Numbered from the stretch's first letter, positions 31,850 through 41,009 are shown. The stretch: 64,000 bases of DNA from Hamadaea sp013361475 (GCF_040654195.1 NZ_JBFAHM010000013.1:124001-188000), one strand, 5' to 3'. Made by a program: numbers and translations. Notes: generated from the letters alone by a model not told the origin.

Positions 31850-33105
31850 GCACCGCGACGACCACCCCGACGGTGGCCACGCCCGAGCGCGCCGAGAGCC
31901 CGCTCATCGCGTACGCGAAGAACTATGGCCGGAAGTTGCGCGGCGGCGACCTGGGCGCGCTGCCCGCGGTGGCCGGCCTGGTCTTCCTCTGCGCCCTGTT
32001 CACCATCTTGAACCCGGCGTTCCTCGCGCCGCTCAACATCGCGAACCTGTTCACCCAGGCCGCGCCGATCACGGTCATCGCGATGGGCCTCGTCTTCGTC
32101 CTGCTCCTGGGGGAGATCGACCTGTCGGCCGGTTTCACCTCGGGTGTCTGCGCGGCGGTCCTCGCGATCCTGCTGACGAACGAGGGCTGGCCCTGGTACG
32201 CGGCCTGCGGCGTCGCGATCGTCACCGGCGCCGCGATCGGGGCGCTGCTCGGCTTCCTCGTGGCCAAGGTCGGCATCCCGTCCTTCGTGGTGACTCTCGC
32301 GGCCTTCCTCGCCTTCCAGGGCGTCGTGCTCCGGCTGCTCAAAGAGGGCACCAACATCTCCATCCGGGACAACCAGACGGTCATCATCGCGCTGGAGAAC
32401 GAATACCTGTCGCCGATGCTCGGGTGGGCCTTCGTGGCCGTCGCGGTGCTCGGCCTGGCCGCCGTCCAGATCGTCACGAAGGTCAAGCGCACCGGCCGGG
32501 GCCTCGCCTCCGACCCGTGGGAGATCATCGCGCTGCGGATCGGCAGTCTCGCCATCCTGCTGGGCGTCGCCGTCGCGGTGCTGAACGAGGAGCGGTCGCG
32601 CAACCCCGCGATCTTCGGCTCGCTCAAGGGGCTGCCGATCATCGTCCCGATCATCTCGGTCCTGCTCGTCTTCTGGACGATCGTGCTGCGCCGCACCCGG
32701 TTCGGCCGCCACGTCTACGCGGTCGGCGGCAACATGGAGGCGGCCCGCCGAGCCGGCATCCGAGTCGACACCATCCGCATCGCTGCCTTCGTCATCTGCT
32801 CGTCGATGGCGGCGATCGGCGGCATCGTCGCGGTCAGCCAAGCGCGGTCGGTCGACCCGAACACGGGCGGCTCCAACGTCCTCCTGTACGCCGTCGGCGC
32901 CGCGGTCATCGGCGGTACCAGCCTCTTCGGCGGCCGGGGCCGCATCTTCGACGCCGTCCTCGGCGGCCTCGTCGTGGCCGTGATCGTCAACGGGCTGGGG
33001 CTACTGGGCCTCAGCTCCTGGGTGAAGTACGTTTTCACCGGCTCGGTGCTGTTGGCCGCCGCGGGCGTGGACGCGTTGTTCCGCCGTCGCTCGGCGACCT
33101 CCTGA
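31846..33105 (+). CDS. xylH: Sugar ABC transporter permease (XylH-like)
   Basis: This 419-residue permease has about ten to eleven membrane helices. It includes GLVFVLLLGEIDLSAGFTSG (the CUT2 permease motif), VGIPSFVVTLAAFLAFQGVV, RTRFGRHVYAVGGNMEAARR with AGIRV, and GGTSLFGGRGRIFDAVLGGL. These are signatures of the ribose/xylose branched-type permeases. The length and the long central loop (about 170-260) fit XylH. GTG start overlaps the ATPase stop. The regulator gene follows after 35 bases. Confidence 0.9.
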   Translation: MSTATTTPTVATPERAESPLIAYAKNYGRKLRGGDLGALPAVAGLVFLCALFTILNPAFLAPLNIANLFTQAAPITVIAMGLVFVLLLGEIDLSAGFTSGVCAAVLAILLTNEGWPWYAACGVAIVTGAAIGALLGFLVAKVGIPSFVVTLAAFLAFQGVVLRLLKEGTNISIRDNQTVIIALENEYLSPMLGWAFVAVAVLGLAAVQIVTKVKRTGRGLASDPWEIIALRIGSLAILLGVAVAVLNEERSRNPAIFGSLKGLPIIVPIISVLLVFWTIVLRRTRFGRHVYAVGGNMEAARRAGIRVDTIRIAAFVICSSMAAIGGIVAVSQARSVDPNTGGSNVLLYAVGAAVIGGTSLFGGRGRIFDAVLGGLVVAVIVNGLGLLGLSSWVKYVFTGSVLLAAAGVDALFRRRSATS

Positions 33106-33140
33106 CGAGCACCGAGACGACTGTCCGGAAAGGACGCTGA

Positions 33141-34307
33141 ATGCGGGCGGGACCGAGCCAGGAGGAGATCCGGCGCCAGAACCTCGGAGCGCTGCTGCGC
33201 TTCGTGCATGTGCGCGGCCAGATCTCCCGCGCCGAACTCACCTCCGAGCTCGGTCTCAACCGCTCCACCATCGGCGCCCTCACCGCGGAACTCGCGGCCG
33301 TCGGGCTCGTCAGCGAAGAGGCGCCTCGGGAGACCGGGCGCGCGGGCCGTCCGTCCCTTGTGGTCCGCGCGTCCTCCGAGCAGGTCTACGCGTACGCCGC
33401 CAGCATCGGCGTCGACCGGATCAGCGCCGCCCGCATCGGACTCGGCGGCGTCATCATGGATCGCCGGGAAGGCGAACGACCCGCCGAGGACGTCGTCACC
33501 CCGTTGCGGGAGTTCATCGAGTCGATGGAGGCGAGCGTCGGACCCGGCGCGCGCTGCATCGGCGCGGGCGTGGCCGTGTGCGGCCTCGTCCGGCGGGAGG
33601 ACGGCGTCGTCCGGCTCGGACCCCACCTGGGCTGGCTCGACCAGCCGGTCGGGGCGGCCCTGCGCGAGAAGCTGCCCGATCTGCTGCCCAGCGTGGTCGT
33701 CGGCAACGTGGCGGACCTGTCCGCCCTGGCCGAGCACACCCGGGGCTCGGCCCAGGGCTGCTCGAACATCATCTACGTCTACAGCGACGTCGGCATCGGC
33801 GCCGGGATCATCGCCGGTGGCCGTCGCGTCACCGGGCACGGCGGATACGGCGGCGAGGTCGGCCACATGGTCGTCAACCCGAACGGCCGGCCGTGCGGCT
33901 GCGGATCCCGGGGCTGCTGGGAGACCGAGATCGGCGAAGAGTCCCTGCTGCGGCACGCGGGACGCGCCGGCCAGCTCGGCCGGGACGCCGTCCTGGCCGT
34001 CGTCGACGCGGCCGCCCGAGGCGACGCGGAGGCGCAAGCGGCCGTCCGCCACGTCGGCGACTGGCTCGGGTTCGGCGTCGCCAACCTCGTCAACATCTTC
34101 AACCCGGAGCTGGTCGTCTTCGGCGGTACGCTCCGCGACGTCTACCTCGCCTCAGCGGCCCAGGTCCGCAGCCGCCTCAACCACAACGCGCTCGCCGCCT
34201 GCCGGGAGCACGTGCGACTGCGTACGCCCCAACTCGGCGACGACGCGGCCCTGCTCGGCGCGGCCGAGTTGGCCTTCGAGCAACTCCTAGCCGACCCCCT
34301 CGCCTAA
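33141..34307 (+). CDS. ROK family transcriptional regulator (XylR-like)
   Basis: This 388-residue protein has an N-terminal winged helix (QEEIRRQNLGALLRFVHVRG and QISRAELTSELGLNRSTIGA, about residues 7-50). The ROK sugar-kinase-like domain follows. It includes the zinc motif CGCGSRGCWE (about 252-261) after GGEVGHMVVNPNGRPCG, and the nucleotide-fold piece VGIGAGIIAGGRRVTG. It is last in the xylF-ATPase-xylH operon and probably represses it when xylose is absent. GGAAAGGA precedes the ATG. The sugar ligand is inferred from the neighbours. Confidence 0.9.
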   Translation: MRAGPSQEEIRRQNLGALLRFVHVRGQISRAELTSELGLNRSTIGALTAELAAVGLVSEEAPRETGRAGRPSLVVRASSEQVYAYAASIGVDRISAARIGLGGVIMDRREGERPAEDVVTPLREFIESMEASVGPGARCIGAGVAVCGLVRREDGVVRLGPHLGWLDQPVGAALREKLPDLLPSVVVGNVADLSALAEHTRGSAQGCSNIIYVYSDVGIGAGIIAGGRRVTGHGGYGGEVGHMVVNPNGRPCGCGSRGCWETEIGEESLLRHAGRAGQLGRDAVLAVVDAAARGDAEAQAAVRHVGDWLGFGVANLVNIFNPELVVFGGTLRDVYLASAAQVRSRLNHNALAACREHVRLRTPQLGDDAALLGAAELAFEQLLADPLA

Positions 34308-34509
34308 CCCTCGGCTGCCCTCCCCGCCCGCCGTCCCCGCCCCAGCCTTTCCGCACGATCATGATCGGTCGTGATCAACCGGCATGTCGTGTCCCCACCG
34401 GCCTGATCACCTCCGTACGAGCATGATCAACCCGCGCGGACGTCGCCGCGCGGACGTGACGGCGTCACGGGAGGGACGGTCCGGACCACCGCGGAGATCC
34501 GACCAATGT
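34308..34509. other. Intergenic region with repeat family C copy 4
   Basis: The 202 bases between the convergent ROK and ABC exporter genes hold repeat family C copy 4 and then further TGATCA phrases (GGCCTGATCACC, GCATGATCAACC). No reading frame or clear T-tailed terminator is visible. Confidence 0.6.
34348..34396 (-). repeat. Repeat family C, copy 4
   Basis: Same orientation as copy 2. CCGCACGATCATGATCGGTC is followed by GTGATCAACCGGCATGTCGT and GTCC. Confidence 0.75.
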
Positions 34510-36297
34510 CTATCGGGTTTGTTCGAGCCAACTCGCGTAGAGGCGGGCGTAGACCGAGTCCTCCTGGGCCACGAGGTCCTCGTGCGGTCCACGCTGGACG
34601 ATCACACCCTTGTCCACCACGATCACCTCGTCGGCCGCCTGCGCTGTGGACAACCGGTGCGCGATCGCGACGGTCGTCCGGCCGCGGGTGACCGCGTCGA
34701 GCGTGCGCTGGAGGCGGACCTCGGTGGCGGGGTCGACCGCGCTGGTCGCCTCGTCGAGCACGAGCAGGTCCGGATCGGCCACGTAGGCGCGGGCGAGCGC
34801 GACGAGCTGGCGCTCGCCGACGCTGAGCGCCTCGCCCCGCTCCCCGACCGACGTCGCCAGGCCCTCGGGCAGCCCGGCCAGCCAGTCGCCGAGGCCGAGT
34901 TCGTCGAAGGCGGCGGTCAGCTCGTCGTCGGTCAGCGACGGCCGGGCGAACCGCACGTTCGCGCCGATCGTGTCGTCGAAGAGGAAGCCGTCCTGCGGCA
35001 CCATCACGACGTGGGACCGCAGCGACTCGAACCGCACGGTCGCCAGGTCCACTCCGGACAGCAGAACCCGGCCCTCGGTCGGATCCATGAGCCGGGTGAG
35101 CAGCTTGGCGAAGGTGGTCTTGCCGCTGCCGGTCTCGCCGACCACCGCGACCTTCGTCTTGGCCGGGATTTCCAGGTGCACGTCGTGCAGGACGCGCGGC
35201 CCCTCCGGGTAGTTGAAGCTCACGTGCTCGAAGGTGAGGTCGAGGGCGCCGGACGGCAGGTCCACGCCGTCGTGCGCCGGGTCGGCGACGTCCGGCTTCT
35301 CGTCGAGGACGTCGAGCACCCGCCGCCAGCCCGAGATCGCGTTCTGCGCCTCGTTGAGCACCTCGGTCGCGATCTGCACCGGCTGGATGAACAGCGTCAC
35401 CAGGAACAGGAAGGCGACCAGTTCGCCCAGCTCCAGCTGCTTGCCGACGCCCAGCAGCACGCCGACGATCACCACCGCCGACATCGCCAGACCCGCCGCC
35501 AGCTCTCCGGTGGAGAAGCTGGTGACGCTCATCCGCAGCGCCCGCTTCTGGGCCTTCTCGTAGGTGCCGATCGTCTCGTCCAGCTTCTCCTGCGTACGCG
35601 CGCCGACGCCGTAGGCCCGGATGACGGCGGAACCGACGACCGCCTCGGAGACCGCGCCGTAGAGCGCGCCGACCCGCTTGCGGACCTCGACGTAGAAGGT
35701 GGACAGGATCGGCTGGAACTTCTTGATCAGGTACGCCGACGGCACGAACGCGGCGAGCACGACCAGCGTCAGCTCCCACGAGTAGAACGCCATCACGGCG
35801 GTCGTGACGAGAATCTGTCCGCTGTTGACCAGCAGGATCACGCCGCCCCACTGGAGGAACTGGGTGATGGAGTCCACGTCGGAGGTGACCCGGGCGACCA
35901 GGACACCTCGGCGCTGCGTCTGCTGGTGCAGCATCGACAGATCGTGGATGTGCCGGAAGGTGCGTACGCGTAACGAGGCCAGCGCCGTCTCGGAGACCGT
36001 GAACAGGCGCTTCATCATGAGGTAGCCGCAGGCGGTCGTGCAGACCAGGATGGCCACCGTCAGCAGCGCCCCGATCGTGATGCGCCCCAGGTCGGGGCCG
36101 CCCGGCGCCTGCAAGCCCTCGTCGATGCCCTGCTGGATGGCGATCGGCACGGCGACGCGGCCCACCATCGACAAGATGGCCAGCCCGAGGGTGCCGAGCA
36201 GGCCGGTCCGCAGCTCCGGCGAGAGCGACAGGCCCCGTTTCAGGGTCTGCCAGGTCGTCGCGGTCGCGGTCGAATCAGGAACGGCCGCTGCGCTCAT
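34510..36297 (-). CDS. ABC exporter half-transporter, catalytic-glutamate subunit
   Basis: This 595-residue protein fuses six membrane helices (1-320) to an ATPase domain. Walker A is VVGETGSGKTTFAKLL (about 380), Walker B LLVLDEATSAVDPAT has the catalytic Glu, and the switch is AIAHRLSTAQAAD. The signature, however, is LSVGERQLVALARA instead of LSGGQ. It overlaps the next exporter gene by four bases, and the pair clearly forms a heterodimer. Its altered signature would face the altered Walker B and switch of the partner, forming the degenerate site. The substrate (drug or lipid) is unknown. Confidence 0.92.
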   Translation of the reverse strand: MSAAAVPDSTATATTWQTLKRGLSLSPELRTGLLGTLGLAILSMVGRVAVPIAIQQGIDEGLQAPGGPDLGRITIGALLTVAILVCTTACGYLMMKRLFTVSETALASLRVRTFRHIHDLSMLHQQTQRRGVLVARVTSDVDSITQFLQWGGVILLVNSGQILVTTAVMAFYSWELTLVVLAAFVPSAYLIKKFQPILSTFYVEVRKRVGALYGAVSEAVVGSAVIRAYGVGARTQEKLDETIGTYEKAQKRALRMSVTSFSTGELAAGLAMSAVVIVGVLLGVGKQLELGELVAFLFLVTLFIQPVQIATEVLNEAQNAISGWRRVLDVLDEKPDVADPAHDGVDLPSGALDLTFEHVSFNYPEGPRVLHDVHLEIPAKTKVAVVGETGSGKTTFAKLLTRLMDPTEGRVLLSGVDLATVRFESLRSHVVMVPQDGFLFDDTIGANVRFARPSLTDDELTAAFDELGLGDWLAGLPEGLATSVGERGEALSVGERQLVALARAYVADPDLLVLDEATSAVDPATEVRLQRTLDAVTRGRTTVAIAHRLSTAQAADEVIVVDKGVIVQRGPHEDLVAQEDSVYARLYASWLEQTR

Positions 36298-38213
36298 CGA
36301 ACGATCTCCATCGCTGTGTCGGGTTCCTCGAGGTCGTCTTCGGGCTCCTCCGCCTCGTAGGACCGGTCCCGGTCGGCTTCCGCCTTCTCGTACGCGGTCA
36401 CGAGGCCCGCGTACCCGGGGACGCTCTCCAAGAGTTGCGTGTGGGTGCCGTGCGCGACAACCCGGCCTTGTTCCAGATAGACGACTTCATCCGCAAGGGC
36501 GATCGTCGCCCGCCGGTACGCGACGACGAGGATCGTGGCCCCGCCCGTTCCCGAGTCGGTGGTGGATCGGAGCGACCGGAGGATGGCCGCCTCGACGCGG
36601 GGGTCCACCGCGCTGGTCGCGTCGTCGAGGATCAGTACGCGCGGCTGCCCGGCCAGGGCGCGGGCCAGCACGAGCCGCTGGCGCTGGCCGCCGGACAACG
36701 TCGTGCCGCGTTCGCCGAGCTCTGTGTCAAGTCCATCCGGCAGCCGTTCCACGAACGGCTTCACTTGCGCAGTGGCGAGCGCCGCCCAGGTCTCTTCGTC
36801 GGTGATCGGCGTGCCGTCGGCGTGCGACCGGTCGAGCGTGACGTTGGCCCGGACCGTGTCGTCGAAGGCGAACGAGAGCTGCGGCACCAGCGCCACGGTC
36901 TGCGCCAGGTCGGCCGCCGCCAGCTGGGTCGCCGGTACGCCGCCGAGCCGGACCTCGCCCGAGTCGGGGTCGAGCAGCCGGGCGGCCAGGGTGGCGATGG
37001 TGGACTTCCCCGAGCCGGTCGGCCCGACGAGGGCCACCGTCTTGCCCGGCTTCACCTTGAAGGTGACGTCGTGCAGGACAGGCTCGCCGGCCACGTAGGA
37101 GAAGTCGACGCGGTCGAAGGCGATCTCGGCCGCCCCCTCGCCCGGGACACCGCTTTCCCCGTACGTCATCTCCCCGGTCGCGGTCAGCACGCGCTGGACG
37201 CGGTCCCAGCCCGCGACCGACCGCGGCAGCTCGCCGAGGACCCAGCCGATCGACCGGACGGGGAACGCCATGACGGTGAACAGCAGCGTGACCGAGATGA
37301 GGTCCTGCAGCGAGATCGCACCGGACTGGACCCGCCAGGCGCCCGCGACGAGGACGGCGAGGGTGCCGACGCTCGGCAGGCTCTCCAGCGACGGGTCGAA
37401 GACGCCCCGCAGCCGGCCGACCCGGATCAACGCGTCGCGCAGCTCACCGGCCTTGGCCGCGAACCGCTCGGTCTCGGCCTGCTCCCGGCCCATCGTCTTG
37501 ACGACGAGTGCGCCGTCGAAGCTCTCGTGGGCGATGCCGCTGACGGCCGCCCGCAGCGACTGCGCCTTCGCCTGGCGGGGCGCCATCCGGCGGGAGTAGA
37601 CCACGTTGAGGCTGAACAACGCCGGGAAGACGGCAAGGCCGACCAGCGCCAGCACCCAGTCGGTGAAGAAGAGCACCACGACGGCGGCGAACATCATGAC
37701 GATGCTGCCGATCGCGAACGGCAGCGGCGCGATCGGCCACCAGGTCGCCTCGACGTCGGAGTTCGCGTTGGACAGCAGCGAACCGGTCGAGTGCCGGGCA
37801 TGCCAGGCCGGCGGCAGCTCCAGGTAGCGGCGGGTCACCTTGCGCCGGTATGTCGCCTGCAGCCGGAACTGCATGAAGCCGGAGCCCAGCCGCCGGCCGA
37901 AGATGCCGAGAACCTTTCCGGCGCTGACCGCGAGGACGACGCCCGCCGCCAGGAGGAGCGTGCCCCACTCGTAACGCTCCGTAGCGAAAGCCGGCTCGAC
38001 CACGTGTCCCACCACGTAGCCGAGGGCGTACGCCGTCCCGATGGTCAGCAGGCCGAACAGGATGCTCCCGATCGTCGCGATCGTGAAGATCTTCGGCTCG
38101 TGCTTGACGCCGGCCCAGAGAACTCGCAGGCCACGACCGATGACGTCGCGTCCGGTGATCTCTTTTCGGCCGTCTTCCGTTGTGCCTCTGCCTGCCGCGC
38201 TCTCGGCCACCAC
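36294..38213 (-). CDS. ABC exporter half-transporter, degenerate-site subunit
   Basis: This 639-residue protein also has six helices plus an ATPase domain. Walker A is ALVGPTGSGKSTIATLA (about 398) and the signature is canonical, LSGGQRQRLVLARAL. Walker B reads VLILDDATSAVDPR, with Asp in place of the catalytic Glu, and the switch reads VVAYRRATIALAD, with Tyr in place of His. So its own ATP site cannot hydrolyse normally and must pair with the other subunit. This is the pattern of asymmetric exporters such as BmrCD and TM287/288. It starts with GTG (GTGGTGGCC) at 38213 and is first in the two-gene operon. The acidic C-terminus ends EEPEDDLEEPDTAMEIVR. Confidence 0.92.
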   Translation of the reverse strand: MVAESAAGRGTTEDGRKEITGRDVIGRGLRVLWAGVKHEPKIFTIATIGSILFGLLTIGTAYALGYVVGHVVEPAFATERYEWGTLLLAAGVVLAVSAGKVLGIFGRRLGSGFMQFRLQATYRRKVTRRYLELPPAWHARHSTGSLLSNANSDVEATWWPIAPLPFAIGSIVMMFAAVVVLFFTDWVLALVGLAVFPALFSLNVVYSRRMAPRQAKAQSLRAAVSGIAHESFDGALVVKTMGREQAETERFAAKAGELRDALIRVGRLRGVFDPSLESLPSVGTLAVLVAGAWRVQSGAISLQDLISVTLLFTVMAFPVRSIGWVLGELPRSVAGWDRVQRVLTATGEMTYGESGVPGEGAAEIAFDRVDFSYVAGEPVLHDVTFKVKPGKTVALVGPTGSGKSTIATLAARLLDPDSGEVRLGGVPATQLAAADLAQTVALVPQLSFAFDDTVRANVTLDRSHADGTPITDEETWAALATAQVKPFVERLPDGLDTELGERGTTLSGGQRQRLVLARALAGQPRVLILDDATSAVDPRVEAAILRSLRSTTDSGTGGATILVVAYRRATIALADEVVYLEQGRVVAHGTHTQLLESVPGYAGLVTAYEKAEADRDRSYEAEEPEDDLEEPDTAMEIVR

Positions 38214-38320
38214 GCCCCGCTTGTCCCTCGTAAGTTCCTAACCCGGTGTTCATCCTTACTGAGAGTGCGCGCCGAAGCTATCCGGAATCCGCTGTGGGTG
38301 GCGTCACACTTCAGTCTCCG

Positions 38321-38326
38321 TACGAT
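38321..38326 (+). promoter_or_regulatory. Candidate leaderless -10 box of the TIGR03085-like gene
   Basis: TACGAT lies 6 bases before the ATG at 38333, with no Shine-Dalgarno between. This also decides for that ATG over an upstream start. Confidence 0.45.
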
Positions 38327-38332
38327 CGGCTT

Positions 38333-38962
38333 ATGAGCCGGTACGCACGACGCGAACGCCTGGCGCTCGCCGACCTTCTGTCGGAGGTCGGCCCCGACGC
38401 GCCGACGCTGTGCGACGGATGGGCCACCCGAGATCTGGCCGCGCACCTCGTGACCCGGGAACGCCGCCCAGACGCGGCGCTCGGCATCGTGCTCAAGCCG
38501 GTCGCCGCGCATACCCGGGCCGTCCAGGAGCGCTTCGCCGCCCGGGACTTCGCCGACCTGATCGCCGAGTTACGCGAGCCGCCCATCTGGAGCCCGGTCA
38601 GCAACCCGCTGCTCGACGAGCTGGTCAACGTCACGGAGATGTTCATCCACCACGAAGACGCCCGCCGTGCCCAGCCGGACTGGTCGCCCCGCGTCCTGGC
38701 CTCAGCGCACCAGGCCGCCCTCTGGGACCGCGTACGCCGTACGGCCCGGCTGGCGCTCCGCCGTTTCCCGGCGACCGTCGTCCTCGACGCGGGCGAGTTC
38801 GGAGCGGTCACGGCCGGCGCCGGCGGACCGCGGGTGACCGTGACCGGAGATCCGGGCGAGCTGTCCCTGTTCGTGAGCGGCCGCCAGGCGTACGCCCGAG
38901 TGGAGCTGGGCGGCGACGCCGGGAGCGCGGAGCGGCTGAGCCGTGCGCGCCTAGGGATTTAG
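38333..38962 (+). CDS. TIGR03085 family protein (DinB / mycothiol-maleylpyruvate-isomerase-like)
   Basis: This 209-residue protein begins MSRYARRERLALADLLSEVG, followed by PTLCDGWATRDLAAHLVTRE. The latter is the metal-binding helix pattern of the DinB/mycothiol-dependent isomerase fold, with a His in AAHLV. A second likely metal-ligand helix is NVTEMFIHHEDARRA. TIGR03085 members are actinobacterial, of unknown role, and often lie near his/trp genes, as here. A perfect hairpin follows the stop directly. Confidence 0.8.
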   Translation: MSRYARRERLALADLLSEVGPDAPTLCDGWATRDLAAHLVTRERRPDAALGIVLKPVAAHTRAVQERFAARDFADLIAELREPPIWSPVSNPLLDELVNVTEMFIHHEDARRAQPDWSPRVLASAHQAALWDRVRRTARLALRRFPATVVLDAGEFGAVTAGAGGPRVTVTGDPGELSLFVSGRQAYARVELGGDAGSAERLSRARLGI

Positions 38963-38963
38963 G

Positions 38964-38987
38964 CCCGGCCGAAACGAGACGGCCGGG
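38964..38987 (+). terminator. Hairpin after the TIGR03085-like gene
   Basis: A perfect 8-bp stem CCCGGCCG (38964-38971) / CGGCCGGG (38980-38987) encloses the loop AAACGAGA, beginning 2 bases after the stop codon. A typical GC-rich actinobacterial terminator without a T tract. Confidence 0.65.
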
Positions 38988-39089
38988 TATGGCTATGGCG
39001 AGCACGGGCGGCTACCCTTCGGTAACACCAGTGAAACGTGGCGCACGTCACCCATAAACACGTTCCAAACTTCGGAGGGCAGCTCGGCC

Positions 39090-40916
39090 ATGACCACGAC
39101 CCAGGTTCCCTACCGGTCGATTCCGGAGATGTTCTTGAGCCGGGTGGCCGCCACCCCGGAGAAGGACGCCTTCGGCGGCCCCGGCCCGGACGGCGAGCCG
39201 CACTACCTCACCTGGGCCGAGGTCGGCGAACAGGCACGGCAGATCGCCGCCGGCCTGACCACGCTCGGCGTCGGGCACGAGGACCGGGTGGCGATCCTCG
39301 CCGGCACCCGGCTGGAGTGGATTCTGGCCGACCTCGGCATCATGTGCGCGGGCGGCGCGACCACCACCGTCTACCCCACCACGGAGGCGGAGGACGCCTG
39401 CTACATCATCGCCGACTCCGGCTCGAAGGTGCTGATCGCGGAGAACCCGGCGCAGGCGGCGAAGCTCACCGCCGCCCCGGTCCCGTCGATCACCCACGTC
39501 GTGCTGATCGACGGCGAGGCCGACCCGGCGGCGGGCGTACCGCAGCTCACCTTGGCCGACCTGGAACTCAAGGGCGCTCAGGTGCTCGCCGAGAACCCCG
39601 GCCTGATCGACGAGATCGTCGCGGGCATCGAGCCCGACCACCTGGCGACCCTCATCTACACCTCCGGCACCACCGGCCGCCCGAAGGGCGTCGAGCTGCT
39701 GCACCGGGGCTGGTGCTGGGAAGGCGTGGTCCAGGGTGAGGTCGGCGTCCTCATCCCCGAGGACCTCCAGTTCCTTTGGCTGCCGCTGTCGCACTCCTTC
39801 GGCAAGACGCTGATCTGCGGCATCATCCACGTCGGCGTGAAGACCTATGTGGACGGCCGGGTCGACAAGATCGTCGAGAACCTCGGCATCGTCCGCCCGA
39901 CGCTGATGGCCGCCGCGCCCCGCATCTTCGAGAAGGTCTACAACCGGGTCGTCACCGGCGTGCAGGAGGACGGCGGCGCGAAGCTGAAGATCTTCGGCTG
40001 GGCCGTCCGCGTCGGCAAGCAGAAGGTCGAACTCGAGCAGGCGGGCAAGCCCGTCCCCGGCGGGCTGGCCCTGAAGTACAAGGTCGCCGAGCGGCTGGTC
40101 TTCAGCAAGCTCCAGGCCCGGCTGGGCGGCCGGATCCGCTACCTCGTCTCCGGCTCGGCTCCGCTGTCGGTCCCGATCGCGGAGTTCTTCGCCGCCGCCG
40201 GTCTGCCCATCTCGGAGGGCTACGGCCTGACCGAGTCGAGCGCGGGCAACTGCGTCAACCGGCCCGGCGCACTGCGGATCGGCACGGTCGGCCCGGCCCT
40301 CGGCGACCTGGAGATCAAGATCGACACCGACGGCGAGGTGCTGCTGCGCGGCGCCCCGATCATGCGCGGCTACCACAACCTGCCCGACGAGACGGCCGCC
40401 GCGTTCACCGAGGACGGCTACTTCCGGACCGGCGACATCGGCGAACTCGACGACGCCGGCTTCCTGAAGATCACCGACCGGAAGAAGGACCTCGTCAAGA
40501 CGTCCGGCGGCAAGTACATCGCGCCCAGCCACATCGAGGGCGTCTTCAAGGCGCTGTGCCCGCTGGTCTCGCAGGTCCTGGTCATCGGCCAGTCCCGCAA
40601 CTACTGCACGATGGTCGTCACGCTCGACGCCGACGCCGTCACCACCTGGTCGCACGGCGGCCCGCTGGAAGGCAAGTCGTACGCCGAGATCGTCGCGTCG
40701 AAGGAGGCCAACGAGGTCGTGGCGGCAGCCGTCGCCGACCTGAACGGGCGCCTCAACCGGTGGGAGACCATCAAGAAGTTCGCGATTCTGCCGCGCGACC
40801 TCACCATCGAAGACGGCGAGATCACTCCGTCGCTGAAGCTCAAGCGCCGGATCATCGAGGCCAATTTCAAGGACGAGATCGAGGCGATGTACGCCGGCAG
40901 CCTCGCCGAGGTCTGA
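39090..40916 (+). CDS. Long-chain fatty acyl-CoA synthetase (FadD-like)
   Basis: This 608-residue adenylate-forming enzyme activates fatty acids to acyl-CoA. The AMP-binding signature is LIYTSGTTGRPKGVELLHRG (about 188-207). Then come LSHSFGKTL, ISEGYGLTESSAGNC, YFRTGDIGELDDAGFLKITD and RKKDLVKTSGGKYIAP, which is the A8 hinge and the substrate-binding block of long-chain synthetases (FadD15 type). The C-terminal Lys for adenylation is expected near LTPSLKLKRR-like ITPSLKLKRRII. GGAGG lies 16 bases before the ATG. It is probably a separate transcript ended near palindromic repeat A copy 2. Confidence 0.92.
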   Translation: MTTTQVPYRSIPEMFLSRVAATPEKDAFGGPGPDGEPHYLTWAEVGEQARQIAAGLTTLGVGHEDRVAILAGTRLEWILADLGIMCAGGATTTVYPTTEAEDACYIIADSGSKVLIAENPAQAAKLTAAPVPSITHVVLIDGEADPAAGVPQLTLADLELKGAQVLAENPGLIDEIVAGIEPDHLATLIYTSGTTGRPKGVELLHRGWCWEGVVQGEVGVLIPEDLQFLWLPLSHSFGKTLICGIIHVGVKTYVDGRVDKIVENLGIVRPTLMAAAPRIFEKVYNRVVTGVQEDGGAKLKIFGWAVRVGKQKVELEQAGKPVPGGLALKYKVAERLVFSKLQARLGGRIRYLVSGSAPLSVPIAEFFAAAGLPISEGYGLTESSAGNCVNRPGALRIGTVGPALGDLEIKIDTDGEVLLRGAPIMRGYHNLPDETAAAFTEDGYFRTGDIGELDDAGFLKITDRKKDLVKTSGGKYIAPSHIEGVFKALCPLVSQVLVIGQSRNYCTMVVTLDADAVTTWSHGGPLEGKSYAEIVASKEANEVVAAAVADLNGRLNRWETIKKFAILPRDLTIEDGEITPSLKLKRRIIEANFKDEIEAMYAGSLAEV

Positions 40917-40926
40917 TCGCGCCACC

Positions 40927-40993
40927 GGCGCTGGATCAGGGATCCGGGTCGAATCTTGGGCCAAGATTCGACCGAGGTCCCTGATCCAGCGCC
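40927..40993. repeat. Palindromic repeat family A, copy 2
   Basis: Arms of 33 bases (40927-40959 and 40961-40993) pair at 30 of 33 positions around a single central G. The hairpin centre reads AATCTTGG-g-CCAAGATT. It starts 10 bases after the acyl-CoA synthetase stop and lies before the convergent MocR gene. Confidence 0.9.
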
Positions 40994-41009
40994 GATCACG
41001 TAACGGGGG

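Noticed and set aside
40927..40993. Ordinary Rho-independent terminator for the palindrome A copies
   Set aside because: No T tract follows, the same sequence recurs six times, and two copies are inside a reading frame. A termination role for the intergenic copies remains possible but does not explain the family.
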